The notes: generated by a model from the letters alone, not told the origin. DNA of 64,000 bases from Branchiostoma floridae (GCF_000003815.2 NC_049996.1:8579310-8643309), one strand, 5' to 3'. Counted from the stretch's first letter, positions 1 to 12,354 are shown. A program made the numbers and translations.

Positions 1-405
1 TGTTTATGTAGGTGATAATTGCCTTTTATCGCCCCGATGTCATATCGAAGGATTTGAGATGAAAGGTTGTGTATTTCTGACAGGATCGGTTGGAAAAGTT
101 TCGGCATTCGGGCGATTGTCGGACGTGTACGTTTGTTTGTCCTGAGTAATGCGGTAAGCGGGTCACTGAAGGAAAGCCCCACTTTCTGGATAGTTTTTCT
201 GTGCAGTTATAGATATTATAAAAATCGATCCATCGGTCAGATTTTGAGGGTATTTTTTTTATTGATTACTGGATAAGTGCTCTTGTAATAGAAATTAAAA
301 CATCTCCAGCAGAACGGTTTCTTTATTGGATTTTCGCCCATTAAAGTTGCATAATAATACGTTGTTTTCAATGAGAGAGCAAAAGTCCGGAATGAGACCT
401 TAATA
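1..405. mobile_element. TTAA-flanked MITE, copy 1 (left end outside window)
   Basis: This stretch is nearly identical to 1,234-1,636, with one single-base indel near the start. It ends in GAGACCTTAA, so the right boundary sits on a TTAA. The left end lies before base 1. No transposase is encoded; the short ORF shared by both copies is incidental. TTAA targets are typical of piggyBac-type elements. Confidence 0.65.
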
Positions 406-1151
406 AAAATGAAAAATATTCCTTAAAAATCAACGATTTGAGCTAGGGCAAAAATTTCAAAACAATGTTTACCCAGGATTTAATCTACGATTTTTGAGGG
501 TTCGTTACATTGCGTAACTCTATCCGTTGCCATGGTGACGGACGAGACCATATTTCGTGGGGTTGATTTACTTGTTATTTTTATTTTACCTGTATTAGAA
601 GGATTTGCAATCATCTAGAGTTACGAAAATGCCAGAAAAAGTGCATTAGTAGGATGGAGACATATTGAAAAGCTACCTGGATCGTGTAAGGCGTCTATAA
701 AGCATTTCCCGACAAGCACATACGCACAGAATCTATAGAAATACCCCTTATATTGTAAACCTATTTTCGCGGACCACTTGTGTAAGCGTCAAATACAGAT
801 ATTAGATGTCAGGCCGAAGTTGTGTCTCTTTCAATGACCCACAGAACAGCAAAACAAAGAAAAATGAGTACTGTCTGTGTTCTAGTGTCAGGGACAGCGT
901 CCAATACAAGACAAAACGACGCGCTATGCTGTGTCAGGCACGATATTAACTCTTGTTGTATTCTGCTATTCTGCTTCTCCCAAAATCGTATGCTTGAAAG
1001 TAGGTTAAACTGACTATACAACTAAACGATATGTATCCCGTACTTCGATTTTTCTGACCGAAACCTGTGTTGTTGCTTCTCTTTACCCCCCCCGGCCCCC
1101 CCCCCGACAAGTATTCTTTTGTTTGCCAAGACATCTTAATAATCGACGGAA

Positions 1152-1639
1152 TTAAGGTCTCGTTCCGGTATTACTCCGCCGGTGGACACTCAAACGTAGA
1201 TCCTTCCAAAATATAAATGGGGCCCCAAATCGTGTGTTTATGTAGGTGATAAATTGCCTTTTATCGCCCCGATGTCATATCGAAGGATTTGAGATGAAAG
1301 GTTGTGTATTTCTGACAGGATCGGTTGGAAAAGTTTCGGCATTCGGGCGATTGTCGGACGTGTACGTTTGTTTGTCCTGAGTAATGCGGTAAGCGGGTCA
1401 CTGAAGGAAAGCCCCACTTTCTGGATAGTTTTTCTGTGCAGTTATAGATATTATAAAAATCGATCCATCGGTCAGATTTTGAGGGTATTTTTTTTATTGA
1501 TTACTGGATAAGTGCTCTTGTAATAGAAATTAAAACATCTCCAGCAGAACGGTTTCTTTATTGGATTTTCGCCCATTAAAGTTGCATAATAATACGTTGT
1601 TTTCAATGAGAGAGCAAAAGTCCGGAATGAGACCTTGAA
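1152..1639. mobile_element. TTAA-flanked MITE, copy 2 (complete)
   Basis: About 485 bp bounded by an inverted terminal repeat: AAGGTCTCGTTCCGG at 1,154 and the inverse TCCGGAATGAGACCTT ending at 1,636. The left flank is TTAA (1,152-1,155) and the right flank is TTGA, a decayed TTAA. It is non-autonomous. The near identity with copy 1, about 750 bp away in the same orientation, implies recent activity or local duplication. The spacer 406-1,151 holds no gene I can recognise, only a C-rich run at about 1,087-1,105. Confidence 0.65.
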
Positions 1640-1923
1640 ACAACCATCCATTGACTTGATATCCCCGAATACTCTGCTTTCCAAAATCAAAGGAATATAG
1701 GTTACCCCACGGATAAAGGTGAACTAGCATTACCTGCAGCCTAGAAGCAAAAAAAAAATAATGAATTTAATTTGAAATTGCATACTAAGCAAACCCCAGT
1801 TTGGTAATCTAAAAGAGCATAATATATATAACATCATCATTTAATTCAGGATAGTTGCACTTGGATATCTAACCTAAACATCTCAGTGCACAGAAAACGT
1901 ATTTGATTGCAAAGCAATTATGA

Positions 1924-2263
1924 AAGCTAAGGGCACAACCCGCCGTACGTGCAAATACGTACTGTCTACGTGCCAAAATGTGGGCAATCTTTTGGGATCC
2001 GTGAGTGGTAAGTACATGTACAGCCTCCGTACGAACTCTTAGGGAATCCAATGGATTTTCTAGGAGGCAGACACGCCATAGAACTTAACGTGCAGGCAAA
2101 ACTTTGTGTGCCATCTGGCTGCGGATTGGCCCCCTGTACATGCCAGTACGGGCGACGTGCCTGCCCTGTACAGCCCGAACATTTTCAGAAAAACGTGAAG
2201 GACATGGCCTCCCCAAAAACACTACGGACAAATTGCATGTATGGCGGGTTGTGCCCTTAGCTT
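1924..2263. mobile_element. TIR element, ~340 bp
   Basis: A terminal inverted repeat of about 30 bp with two mismatches begins AAGCTAAGGGCACAACCC at 1,924. Its inverse ends at 2,263. The interior is GC-rich with CGTACGTGC-type motifs and has no transposase. Target-site duplication is unclear. Confidence 0.6.
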
Positions 2264-2838
2264 AACATTAAAGTAGAGTGCTAGCAAAACATAATATTGG
2301 TAACGTCTCTCTTCAAAGCTTAAATCTGAAATTCTATAGCTAACCCCAAAGTAAAGGTCTCATTATTTTATCTGAGTTAAATGTCAAGTATACACTGTAA
2401 TTACTGCTGCACAATTAGTACCTTTACTTCTTAACACCTATCGAGCCTACTCTAGTTACTATAGCACTCATACAGTAACAGTAAATGGCTGAAACCGACT
2501 TTCTGTAAATGCAAATTCTGTTTGCAGCCGTTTCATGTTAAATTTACACTTTTTGCTGCGACCTCTTTTCCGCAAACTCAAAACCACTGCAAACTATTTG
2601 TTCTACATGCCTAATCTGTCTGTGTACCCCCTTGTCTTATCGCTACATATACATATACATACTGTACATTATGTAGTGTTATGATGTGCTAAAGGCAACT
2701 GTTCTGTCCATCTGTAGCACACGTGCTGAGTCGCTAGTAGGTGGTATCAGATTGGCTGTCCATAAAGGCACCTGCGTTTCCATTATTGTTGCAGGGAATG
2801 ATTGTTGTGTCATTGCACACTTGAAACCACCACGATAT

Positions 2839-3076
2839 ACTCTCCAAGCAGAGTTTTGGCACTTATGGCTGTTTTTGACAATTTTTTTCAATTATCGGGC
2901 TTTTTATTTTCAAGGATAGAACCTCCTTGCTATTTTGAACCATTTCTTTATGTTTTGCAGCCAAACAAGACAGTCATAAAGAAAATGGTACTACTTCAGT
3001 ATAGAAAGCCAGATAAAAAGATTTAAAAAAAAAAACACGTCAAAAACAGCCAGAGTCGAATCTCTGCTTGGAGACT
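2839..3076. mobile_element. CTCCAAGCAGA-family foldback element
   Basis: The termini are ACTCTCCAAGCAGAG at the left and CTCTGCTTGGAGACT at the right. The same terminal motif bounds the elements at 35,851, 36,527 and 36,871. The subterminal sequences TGGCTGTTTTTGAC and GTCAAAAACAGCCA extend the inverted repeat. No coding content. The flanking duplication here is too eroded to call. Confidence 0.6.
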
Positions 3077-3375
3077 CCACAAATACTCTATTTTCCCCTT
3101 ACCAATGAATTAAATCACCTTATGAGACTTAAATGCATTAATTTTACAGTAGTTGCAAGATCAGATTTTGAAATAGCTTAACATGATTGTGTACATGTTC
3201 AAATGTACTCACTAACAGCAGCATGGCCATAAATAGCAATTTTCCAACAGTTGATGCCTGACAGACATTCTGTCCTTGAGGAGCACCTTTTCAAAGGAAT
3301 CTGGAATTTTGAAGGTGACATCTTTTAAACACAAATCCGGAGTGCCCTGGGCAACACCTGGTGATATACACTATA

Positions 3376-3583
3376 CAGTAAATGCAGAAACTTTCGCGGT
3401 GGTTTGATGTTCGCAGTTTCTGCGGTGGCCGCTTCACTGCAAATTTAAAACCACTGCGAACATTTTTCCATGGCAGTAAGAGACTACAGTGCATGGTGCT
3501 ACTGCCAACTTAAAACCACTGCAAAATGTCCTTTTACCCGATACCGCGAAATTAAATCCCTGCGAACTTAAATGCATTTATAG
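3376..3583. mobile_element. TA-flanked MITE (CGCGGTGGTTT family)
   Basis: The termini are CAGTAAATGCA and its inverse TGCATTTATAG, both flanked by TA. The interior consists of inverted pieces such as TTCGCGGTGG and CGAACTTAAAACCAC. Related copies are at 29,843-30,063 and 47,676-47,860, and a degenerate one at about 2,470-2,640. The TA flanks suggest a Tc1/mariner-type origin (inference). Confidence 0.6.
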
Positions 3584-3648
3584 TAGTTGAAATTCCCTAC
3601 TGTGATTTAGCGATGTCATGAAAGGTGAAAAGCCGTGAATGCAAAGCT

Positions 3649-4115
3649 TTGAACATGTACAAAAGCATGGGAGAGATGTCAATGAACCTGTTGAAAGCTT
3701 ACATATACGTCCTTGCCCAGATCTGATGTTACTACAGTTTACATGGCATACCAGTTATCAAGGATGGTACTGTTTGATGGTCAAGTCTTTTGAGCCTCAA
3801 TGTCATTTATAAGGATGAAAGCTTTGAATGTATATAAATACATGGGACAAATGTCAATGAACTAAGCTTAGTATACACCTATGTCATTGCCAGATCTGAT
3901 GTTACTTCAGTTTACATGGCATACCAGTTACCAAGGAAGGTCCATTTTAGAAGAATTTTGAGGAGCACCTTTTTGCTCAGCTTTGAACATATACAAATAC
4001 ATGGGATAAATGTCAAGGTACTAAGCTTACATATACGTCCCTGCCTGGATCTGAGGTTACTACAGTTTACATGGCACATACGAGCAGTTTCAAGGATGGT
4101 ATGTTTTAGACAAAT
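3649..4115. repeat. Three diverged tandem units of ~150-175 bp
   Basis: The phrase CAGATCTGATGTTACTACAG followed by TTTACATGGCATACCAG recurs with variation near 3,720, 3,895 and 4,050. Each is preceded by a TTGAACATRTACAAA-like stretch. No gene is visible, and the units are too diverged to be recent. Confidence 0.55.
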
Positions 4116-4639
4116 TTTGTGAGTGATTTTTCCTTTTTGGGTTTGACTCAGCCTTGCCTTAGAAATACATGTATGCTTAGCGCTGTAAATGGTGAAATAT
4201 TTGAGGTGGTTTTACGTTGCCGAATAAATGTATTAAATGATGTATAGAAATAATTCAGGTTGGTATAACAGGTGTTAGAAAGTCAACCTCATGGCCAGTG
4301 ATGAACCAGGATGTTTTATTTTCATTTTGCAGCACCGCCTTGTGTTGCTACCCACTTGGTAGGAGTAATCAATTTCCATTTCTTTCTGTCTGGGAAATCT
4401 GCCAAAATTGTGTCAGACGAGTAAAGAACAAAGGGGTCTTTAGTTCTAATTTTACATAAAAACTTGAGAACTAGAAATATCATGAATCGAAAGTCCATAT
4501 CACCATATACATTGGCCAGCAAATTACCGTGATCATAATTCACATCCATTTTGAGGGACAATACAGTTCAAATTGGCTGATTCCTTAATTGTCATATAGT
4601 GTTTTGTTATGTATTATAGTGACTACCCGACAGTGTAGA

Positions 4640-4970
4640 AAAGTGTGATGGCCAAGTGGGTGTTTGTAGGTCTTGAGTTTGAGTTTGATGCTTGGCTGAG
4701 TTACACCAAAGATTGTTAAAATGGTATATGTGCTTTTTCTGCTTAGCACTCGGCATCTGGGAAAGAGCGCGGTAGGCAGACTACCCAGCGGACTAGCCCC
4801 CTATAGTAGCGATGGCACAACACTGTGTGGCTCAGGGCTACAGAAACAGAGATGGGCACAGCCCAAAGCACCATTTGGTGTGGGAAGGAAGGACTTACAC
4901 AAAACCTGACAGTTTCTATTTGGTGTTCAGTTCGCATCGATGCCGTGACCACGCACACATCTCCAAAACG
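4640..4970 (+). mobile_element. tRNA-headed SINE copy
   Basis: The head contains A-box-like TGGCCAAGTGG and B-box-like GAGTTTGATGC. The body reads TCTGCTTAGCACTC, then AGACTAGCCCCCT-like sequence and GAGATGGGCAC. The same body is found inverted at 37,420-37,680 and, partially, at 53,405-53,515. Confidence 0.5.
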
Positions 4971-5002
4971 CGTCTAACAAGCCAGAAGGGAATGGATCTT
5001 AC

Positions 5003-6102
5003 TTAACCCTCTCAGCACGTCATAAAATTTTTTCCTGTATACCATATACGACATATAATTTCAGTCTATACAGGTGTCAATTAGTACTTTTTGTTAATTA
5101 TTATTACAGCTGCTATGTAAGGAGTAGACTAGGAAAACTATATATTTCTGGAAAGCTCACAGACTGGCCTTTCCAATAAAAGCAAAATAAACATCATACC
5201 ATCAATCTGATAGTAGTAATAGTAATAACAATAAACAAAAACACAATATGCAAAACAAAACAAAAACATGTCTCACAAAATAAAAAGTCCATTCAGGGGC
5301 AAAAACATACTTTATTTATCCTGAAACTACACAGAAAAACATTATAATACAAGAGCAATGCTGGTATTATGTGATGGGCATCAAACATCTTCACACTGCT
5401 CATCATCTTCATCGATGTTGTCACTGCTGGATGCTGGGGAGAAAACCAAAATATAGTTTATAATAATCACATGTTTTGTTGTTGAACAATTGTATTGTTG
5501 TATTATCATGTGAAATTGTTGTTTTGTTGAGGAAAAATTGTAGTAATATTATTTAAAAAATAGTACAACTTCCAACCACTTTCATTTATATGTTCACATA
5601 AGTATAACTACAAGCTCTGACAATATCTAAAAAAAAAAAATTTGAAAAAAAAAATTTGAAAAAAGTAAAACAGAACAGGTTTTGCTATCGCAAACCTGTA
5701 AAATGCAGCTAGATATTAGCAGTACGAAACCGCAAACCTGGCATGAAGAGACTACAGCCAATATTCAACCAAAAAAACCCCGTTGTTTACCTTGTTGTTC
5801 GTCACTTTCCCCGCTGGTGGGAGCCTCCACTAAATCTTCATTATCGGCCGACGAGGCCCCTGAAGCACTCATGATTATCTAGCGTCTGGATTACGTTCAA
5901 ATAAGGTTTGAATGAAGTCAAAATGCTGTATGTTTTCTGATTGATTGGTTCTCTTACAATTACCAGCGTTCTAGTTGTGGGATTCGTCATGATGGTGGGC
6001 AGGGAGTTCAAAATCCAAAACGTGACGTACGAAGCCCCGTACGTGGCTTCTCGCGGTCTACGGGAAAGCCACGAAAATGGCTTTTCGTGCTGAGAGGGTT
6101 AA
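5003..6102. mobile_element. piggyBac-like TTAA element, 1.1 kb, with perfect TIRs
   Basis: The left end TTAACCCTCTCAGCACG (5,003-5,019) is matched perfectly by its inverse CGTGCTGAGAGGGTTAA (6,086-6,102). TTAA target sites and TIRs starting CCC are the hallmark of the piggyBac superfamily. The element is far too short for a piggyBac transposase of about 600 residues, so it is a deletion derivative. It contains a small two-exon acidic reading frame on the minus strand. Confidence 0.8.
5381..5872 (-). CDS. Possible two-exon acidic micro-ORF inside the TTAA element
   Basis: Exon 1 (5,872-5,791) starts MSASGASSADNEDL and ends EQQ at a GTAAAC donor. A 357-bp intron ends at TCTCCCCAG, and exon 2 (5,433-5,381) finishes CEDV-stop. 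Joining is in phase and gives about 44 residues, rich in Asp, Glu and Ser. AATAAA follows at 5,316-5,311, and a CCAAT lies upstream of the start. piggyBac transposases often begin with an acidic Ser/Asp/Glu-rich segment, so this may be what is left of one after internal deletion. Expression is unproven. Confidence 0.4.
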
Positions 6103-6149
6103 CTGAAATCTCTCAGGATGGCCAATCAGGTCTCACATTTGATGGGTTA

Positions 6150-6400
6150 CCTTATAAGCCCTTACCATGTAGAACCAGGAAAAAAGACAAAAACAAAATT
6201 TCTGTTGCAGTACCAAGGTCAGCTGCCAGGGGACCCACAATCGACCTTGACCTTTGTCTTCCCCAAACCTACCCACCTACCAAATATCATCACAATCTAT
6301 CCCTGGGTTTTTAAGTAATTCTGACCACTAATATCCAGAAACACAAACACACAGACACACATGCATGCACACATACACACAAACAATACATACATTTTTC
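6150..6400 (+). repeat. Dispersed repeat ending in a (CA) tract
   Basis: A core reading TTGCAGTACCAAGGTCA, then ACCTACCCACCTACCAAATAT, then CCAGAAACACAAACACAC recurs at 18,290-18,520 (+), 48,240-48,450 (+), 20,620-20,870 (-) and, weakly, 27,180-27,390 (-). Every copy ends in a CA-rich tail on the same side, as expected of a retroposed element. The coding-like frame across the core is incidental. Confidence 0.55.
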
Positions 6401-6884
6401 AAAGAGGTAATCTGCACTACAATCAGTATGAGGGGGACAGTTTGCGGTCAAAGTACTTAAGTTATAGCTTTAATCACACTCCGATTGATAGCACAGAAAA
6501 AGACTTCTACTGTTACTGCTGTATGTTTGGAATGTGAAGCGGTGGTTTGACGTCAGCGCGGCGTGAGACAAGTGTGATCTGTGCAGATGTTCATTGACTG
6601 GGTTTCTTTCCATCGATTTGTCCATTGATTTTACAGCTTAATGTCCCCATACTGCATTCCCCAATAGATACTGGCAAGACAGGATAGTACAAGAATAGAA
6701 AATTGTTTCTACTGAAATACACCAGTACTAGGTCTGCAGATAAGATACTCATTTTCACCTTGCATGGGGAATTAGCTGGGGGGTAGCAGATGTACATAAC
6801 CTTGGCGACTGTATCGGCTAATTGCGTTGGCACAACGGGTGCCTCAGACAAGTGTTGACTATGTGCACTACCGCCGGATCCAAA

Positions 6885-6954
6885 ATGGCGGACATCAAAT
6901 CAAACACAAGTATTAAGAACACTAAGAACACCACCCCTGTCCTTGATGTTGAAG
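6885..6954 (+). CDS. Candidate first coding exon of an unidentified gene
   Basis: ATG lies in the context CAAAATGGCGGAC, a YY1-like start context that CCDC103 and PPAR share in this window (ATGGCGG). The frame reads MADIKSNTSIKNTKNTTPVL and runs to GAAG at a GTAATA donor (phase 1). The strongest support is indirect: the adjoining minisatellite is built from copies of this exon end plus donor, as seen at confirmed exons here. I could not find the following exons or recognise the protein. The alternative is plain minisatellite flank without a gene. Confidence 0.35.
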
Positions 6955-8155
6955 GTAATAGTAATTCAAATTAAAACATCACCCCTGTCCATGGTGCTAT
7001 ATGTACATATAAGGCACTGAAACAGCATCTCTGTCTCTGAAAGTATATCACACTGAAACACCATCTCTGTCTCTAAAAGTATATCACACTGAAAACAACA
7101 CCCCTGTCCCTGGTGCTGAAGGTATATCACACTGAAAACACCACCACTGTCCCTTACCCTGGTGCTGAAGGTATATCACACTGAAAACACCACCCCTGTC
7201 CCTGGTGCTTAAGGTATATTACACTGAAAACACCACCCCTGTCCCTGGTGCTGAAGATATATCACACTGAAAACACCATCCCTGTCCCTGGTGCTGAATT
7301 GATATCACACTGAAAACATCACCCCTGTCCCTGGTGCTGAATTAACATCACACTGAAAACAACACCCCTGTCCCTGGTGCTGAAGGTGTATCACACTGAA
7401 AACAACACCCCTGTCCCTGGTGCTGAATTAATATCACACTGAAAACAACACCCCTGTCCCTGGTGCTGAAGGTATATCACACTGAAAACACCATCCCTGT
7501 CCCTGGTGCTGAATTAATATCACACTGAAAACAACACCCCTGTCCCTGGTGCTGAAGGTATATCACACTCAAAACAACACCCCTGTCCCTGGTGCTGAAG
7601 GTATATCACACTGAAAACACTACCCTGTCCCTGGTGCTGAATGTATATCACACTGAAAACACCAACCCTATCCCTGCTTCTGAAGGTGTATCACACTGAA
7701 AACATCACCCCTGTCCCTGGTGCTGAATTAATATCACACTGAAAACATCACCCCTGTCCCTGGTGCTGAATAAATATCACACTGAAAACATCACCCCTGT
7801 CCCTGGATGTATATCACACTGAAAACACCATCTCTGTCCCTGGTGCTGAAGGTATATCACACTGAAAACACCACCCCTGTCCCTGGTGCTGAAGGTGCAT
7901 CACACTGAAAACACCACCCCTGTCCCTGGTGCTGAAGGTGTATCACACTGAAAACACCACCCCTGTCCCTGGTGCTGAAGGTGTATCACACTGAAAACAC
8001 CACCCCTGTCCCTGGTGCTGAAGGTATATCACACTGAAAACAACACCCCTGTCCCTGGTGCTGAAGGTATATCACACTGAAAACACCACCCCTGTCCCTG
8101 GTGCTGAAGGTATATCACACTGGCTACATCATCCCTGTCCCTGAATGTATATCAG
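6926..8155. repeat. ~43-bp minisatellite, ~27 units, carrying a donor-like junction
   Basis: The unit runs AACACCACCCCTGTCCCTGG, TGCTGAAG, GTATATCACACTGAA. The first unit is contiguous with the candidate exon at 6,885-6,954. Units vary at the junction: some keep GAAG/GTATAT, while others read GAATTAATAT and have lost GT. There are no unique spacers, so this is not a CRISPR array. Read on the minus strand, the unit offers an acceptor-like TACCTTCAG, so the strand of any gene is not settled. Confidence 0.9.
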
Positions 8156-10282
8156 GTACAGTACTGGTACATTGGCATTCAGGCCTGTACCTAAATGATT
8201 TTTGCAGTCCTGTACTGACACCCAGATGTAGTGACACCATTTTGCAGTAATTGCTGGTTGGTCACTGCCCTCATTATCTTCCTAAGGCCACTAGTGCGTT
8301 ATATAACTCATATAAGTTACACACGGATATCAACGTCCTCCCAAGTATCTCCCAAGGCCTGATCTAAATAAGTTTACATGGTTTCCATGCAGACGCTGAC
8401 GTTCAGGATTTTTCTAAAGAAGACGAAAATACACTCTGCTCATCCTTCCTGCCTACTCAAAGTATGTTATATATAACATGACTGAAGGAGAGGTGACAAA
8501 AGCTAACTTTGGGGTTATTGACTCTTTCATCAGTTCTAACACAGGAAACAGCCCTGTTAACTCCAAAAATATCTTCAAAAATTCAGTCCAACATATTTTG
8601 TCAAAATGACGCATTCTCCATCGGTGTAAAGACACGGAAGGATGCAAAGAATTTCACTGACTGCAGGAACATATCATGATCTGTAATACAAAAGGATGAA
8701 CAGACATTGACTGTAATCTGATATGATAGGTCCAAAAAGCATAGCTTTACTATATGTGTATGCTGGTATCAATGACAGTCTTCATGTGGTCAACTTAGCT
8801 CCAAACTGTCAAAAAACAGCTGATGGTGTGTTGCCTAGTTTATGTGGAAATACAACAGAGCCCCTTAGCCTCTGGTCTCATTCCTGCATTTTGCCGTCCC
8901 ATCGGAATACACGTTAATACACACAACTTCTATGCTCGCAAATCCAAGTTTGTTTTGCTTTCAATTGCAAGTGCACTCATTCGTTAGGCAATAAAAGAAT
9001 TGTCACCCAAATCTAACGCACAGAACAATTTTTATCCCATTTCAAAATGAAGCCAGTCACTGTCTGCTAAAGGTCCTCTTGAGCCCCGAAAGTTTATGTG
9101 GAAGGACAAGAGTGCCTCCTAGCATCTATTGGTCAACTGCACTGGTGGGAAAAAAAATGTTGAACACTGATGGTGTATTGTCACGGATAAATGAAATTAC
9201 AAGAGAGCCCCCTAGAATATATAGGGGAAACTTCACAACTGCTAGCCAGAAAGACCACCCCTAGTGTTGATTCCATAATACCTGTGAGGTTCAATGCAAA
9301 AGAACTTTAAATGAATATTGCCCCCCATCTAACTACAAGGGTGAACAATCTGCAGGTCTTCGAGGTCACATGACATGTCCATTACTTACTTACTTAGACT
9401 TAGGGCTCCCATGTCGTCCGACACACGAGGCAGTCAGGTTGGCCCAGCAGGCCCAACGTGTCTATTAATGGAAGTTAAAGAGGTCTCCTTTTTTATGAGA
9501 TATCTGCAGATAAAAAAAATAAGCAAAATGTATGCCACACCCTTGAAGAAACCCTTGAACAAGGAAAGACGGAAAGAGATGGGGGGAGATATAGTCTTGC
9601 ACATCTGAGAATCAAACTGAAATACTACTTTGACAAGATCACTCAATCATCACTCAGACTCACTATCTAATCTATCGTCTGTTGTTTCTCTGTCATGAGA
9701 GCTGGCGATGAAAATGACACAGCACTGTTTTCAAGTTATTTAATCAAATAAAGTACTTTTGAGTGGACGTGTTGGCACACATTTGCCCAACAATGGCACA
9801 AAAGTAGCTCTTTTCATACATCAACTGATATACTGATTGATTTCATTCATTGGGAACAACAAAGGTTGTCGAATTAAATATGATATTAACATAGTTGTCT
9901 TTTCGTGATGGCTAGCAAAGTGATACATACTAAGCAGATGTACAAGCAAGACGTACGTACAATTGTGCGCAGAAGTGTAGGAAATCCTTTAGCACGAGGT
10001 AATTATAGTCAAGGCTCATAATGCACTGTAATTCCAGGTCTAACTGACATTTCAATTATAGAAACACCACACTTAAGCTATACCAATTCAATTTCTCGGT
10101 TCTCTGATTTTTAAAAGTGAAAATATAGCAAGAGGACATCATAAACCTAGGGGGTAGGGAGGAAAACTTGATTATGACTGTATTCAACACATAAAACTGA
10201 GTGTCCCAAGGCATACACCTGGTCCTCGGGCTTTGTTTTTATCTTTTTCCATTCAAGCATATTTTTTAATTTAAAGTTTGAA
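8156..10282. other. Non-coding stretch, no gene recognised
   Basis: I see no convincing exon on either strand. Weakly related segments recur around 8,815-8,880, 9,080-9,150 and 9,165-9,225 (GATGGTGTRTTG and RAGAGCCCCY phrases), suggesting an old repeat. The next exons of the possible gene at 6,885 could be here, but none could be picked by eye. Confidence 0.5.
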
Positions 10283-10320
10283 AATCCATGAACCAATAAA
10301 TCAAATTGGTGTGGCCTTAT
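10283..10320. mobile_element. Solitary terminus of the GGCCACACCAATTTAA element family
   Basis: The stretch AAATCAAATTGGTGTGGCC matches the right terminus of the complete element at 30,268-30,639. No partner terminus was found nearby, so this is a fragment. The following 700 bp show no recognised feature. Confidence 0.5.
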
Positions 10321-11023
10321 CTATATTGGTTTACCTAAAATATACCTGTCAAAGAAAATATGGTGCACTGCATGAAATTTGCCATATTTAAGGAAAACTG
10401 TTACAGTACCAATATGGTATATATATATCACAAAACAATATTGCGCACACGCATTTTCATGCCATATTACAGTATTAAAGATATACTTTCTGTAGCCAGT
10501 TGACTTCATTGGAGGATCAACACTATAAGTGGTAAAGATTTCTGTTTTAAATGCTATGTTTAGAAATTCTATAATGTAAAGATTTAGTGTGCGATTGAAT
10601 CAATTTTTCTTTTTAAGAAAATGGTGACAAAGAAAATAGAACATAACAAAGCTTTTAGCTTTCCAAGAAGGATCTCTTTATGGTTTTGTGAATCAACTTC
10701 TAATCATTCTCGATAAATTGGTGATTTTGCATAGGGTAGACAATATCAAAATTCATTGTTTTGTTACGGCATCACACATTGAAAATACATTTCATACTTG
10801 ATTTTTTTCTTTAGATAAAATATTCTCTCTTCAATATTGATTTCATTCAGATTGTTGTTTACAGTACATGTAAATTTTTTACAATTCTTGAGTTTTTGGA
10901 AATTTCATCATAACATTGAAGCAAAGAAACTTGCCCTAAGATCTACAGGACATATAGATACTTTTCCTTGTATCAAAGGTTTTGGCTCATAAAACTAATT
11001 GGAAGGAATTGGGAATTGAGAAT

Positions 11024-11280
11024 TGACCAATCACTGAAACTGCATCATATTCTGCTGCAGGTATTCATTTGTTGCTTAATCCTGATTGGTCACATCTGAG
11101 TTTCTAGCTGACCAATCACTGAGACCGCATCATATTGTGTTGCACTTAATCATTGTATACTTCGACCTGATTGGTCAAATCTGAGTTTCTAACTACCAAT
11201 CACTGAGACCGCATCATATTCTGCTGCAGTCCATTATTGTGTGCTTACTTGATCGTGATTGGTCAGTTGTGAGTTGACAA
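11024..11280. repeat. Three ~85-bp tandem units with inverted CCAAT boxes
   Basis: ACCAATCACTGAGACCGCAT followed by CATATTSTGYTGCA and then TGATTGGTC recurs three times, starting near 11,025, 11,109 and 11,192. Each unit therefore carries one forward and one reverse CCAAT. It lies 1.6 kb beyond the PPAR stop codon. Any regulatory role is unproven. Confidence 0.65.
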
Positions 11281-12354
11281 TCTCAACATCACTTCCACAA
11301 CTACAAAATGTAAATATGAAACAAGTAAAGCATAACTGGGCATATATAATACGTTCCTAGTGACTATCAACTGTTGATAACACGGCTCCACCAAAGCGTA
11401 CTGCCACTTCAATGCTGGACTGTTAAAAACTGGTTCATAGTTTTGTATAATTTTTGGCGTATCTTATTATCTGGATGTATCTTATTACCTTCATTGACAT
11501 ACAGTTTTGTGTAAGGTTTACAAATACAGAATAAGGTACTATTGGTGAAAAAATACCCTAGGACTGAATGTCAGTATAGACCTTAAAATCGGTTTCTTCT
11601 CACCTGAAAATAGCAGGTTAACTCTTTGATAAGCAGTAGCACAAGCAAACAAACACATTACACAAACAAAAGCAGGATGGATGTCTAGCTATGGCACATA
11701 AATATTGCAAATACAGTTAATGTAGACAATCACAGCTCAAAATAAAAATTGTTTCGCAATCTGAAGGCAAAATCAGCTATACAGTGTAAAACATACCTAA
11801 AACTTTACTGGATACATGTACATTAAAGATACACTGATATGTCATACTAGTAATCCATTGTAGCTAATAGACATAAGAATAAACGTATACTAATAAGACC
11901 TCAACAGTTCATAAGTATGTAGCATCCGGAAGAAGCCCATGTGACATTGAACACACATTTTCTGTTACTATAGATGCATTTTAAACAGATAATATCATAT
12001 TATAGTCATAATTTAAAAAAAAATCATTCTTTTTCATTAAGATAATATAACTCTTTCCACTCTTTTACCTTGTTTACCAGACAGTTACATATAAATCATT
12101 AACTTTTACAAAATATCTAAAGAAGTACTCTGCTTTGTTTGATCATTGTAGAGTACTTAGTATGGTGTATTGTTTTGCATTCCCACATAGCATTCTTCTG
12201 TGTGAAAAAAGTGTTTGTTCGTGAGTTTCATCCCTTCTGACCACACAGCTTTTCAAGAGATTGTCAACCTTTACAGCAACAATGCGCAGATTTATACCAT
12301 TTCTGTATATTCGATATACAATTTCAAAATCACATGTAGTTAATCTTTTGTTAA

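Noticed and set aside
67-1511. Identical 69-codon ORFs at 67 and 1,302
   Set aside because: Both lie in copies of the same TTAA MITE; repetition reflects the transposon, not a gene family.
6926-8155. CRISPR-like regular array
   Set aside because: Units are head to tail with no unique spacers and the DNA is animal nuclear; it is a minisatellite.
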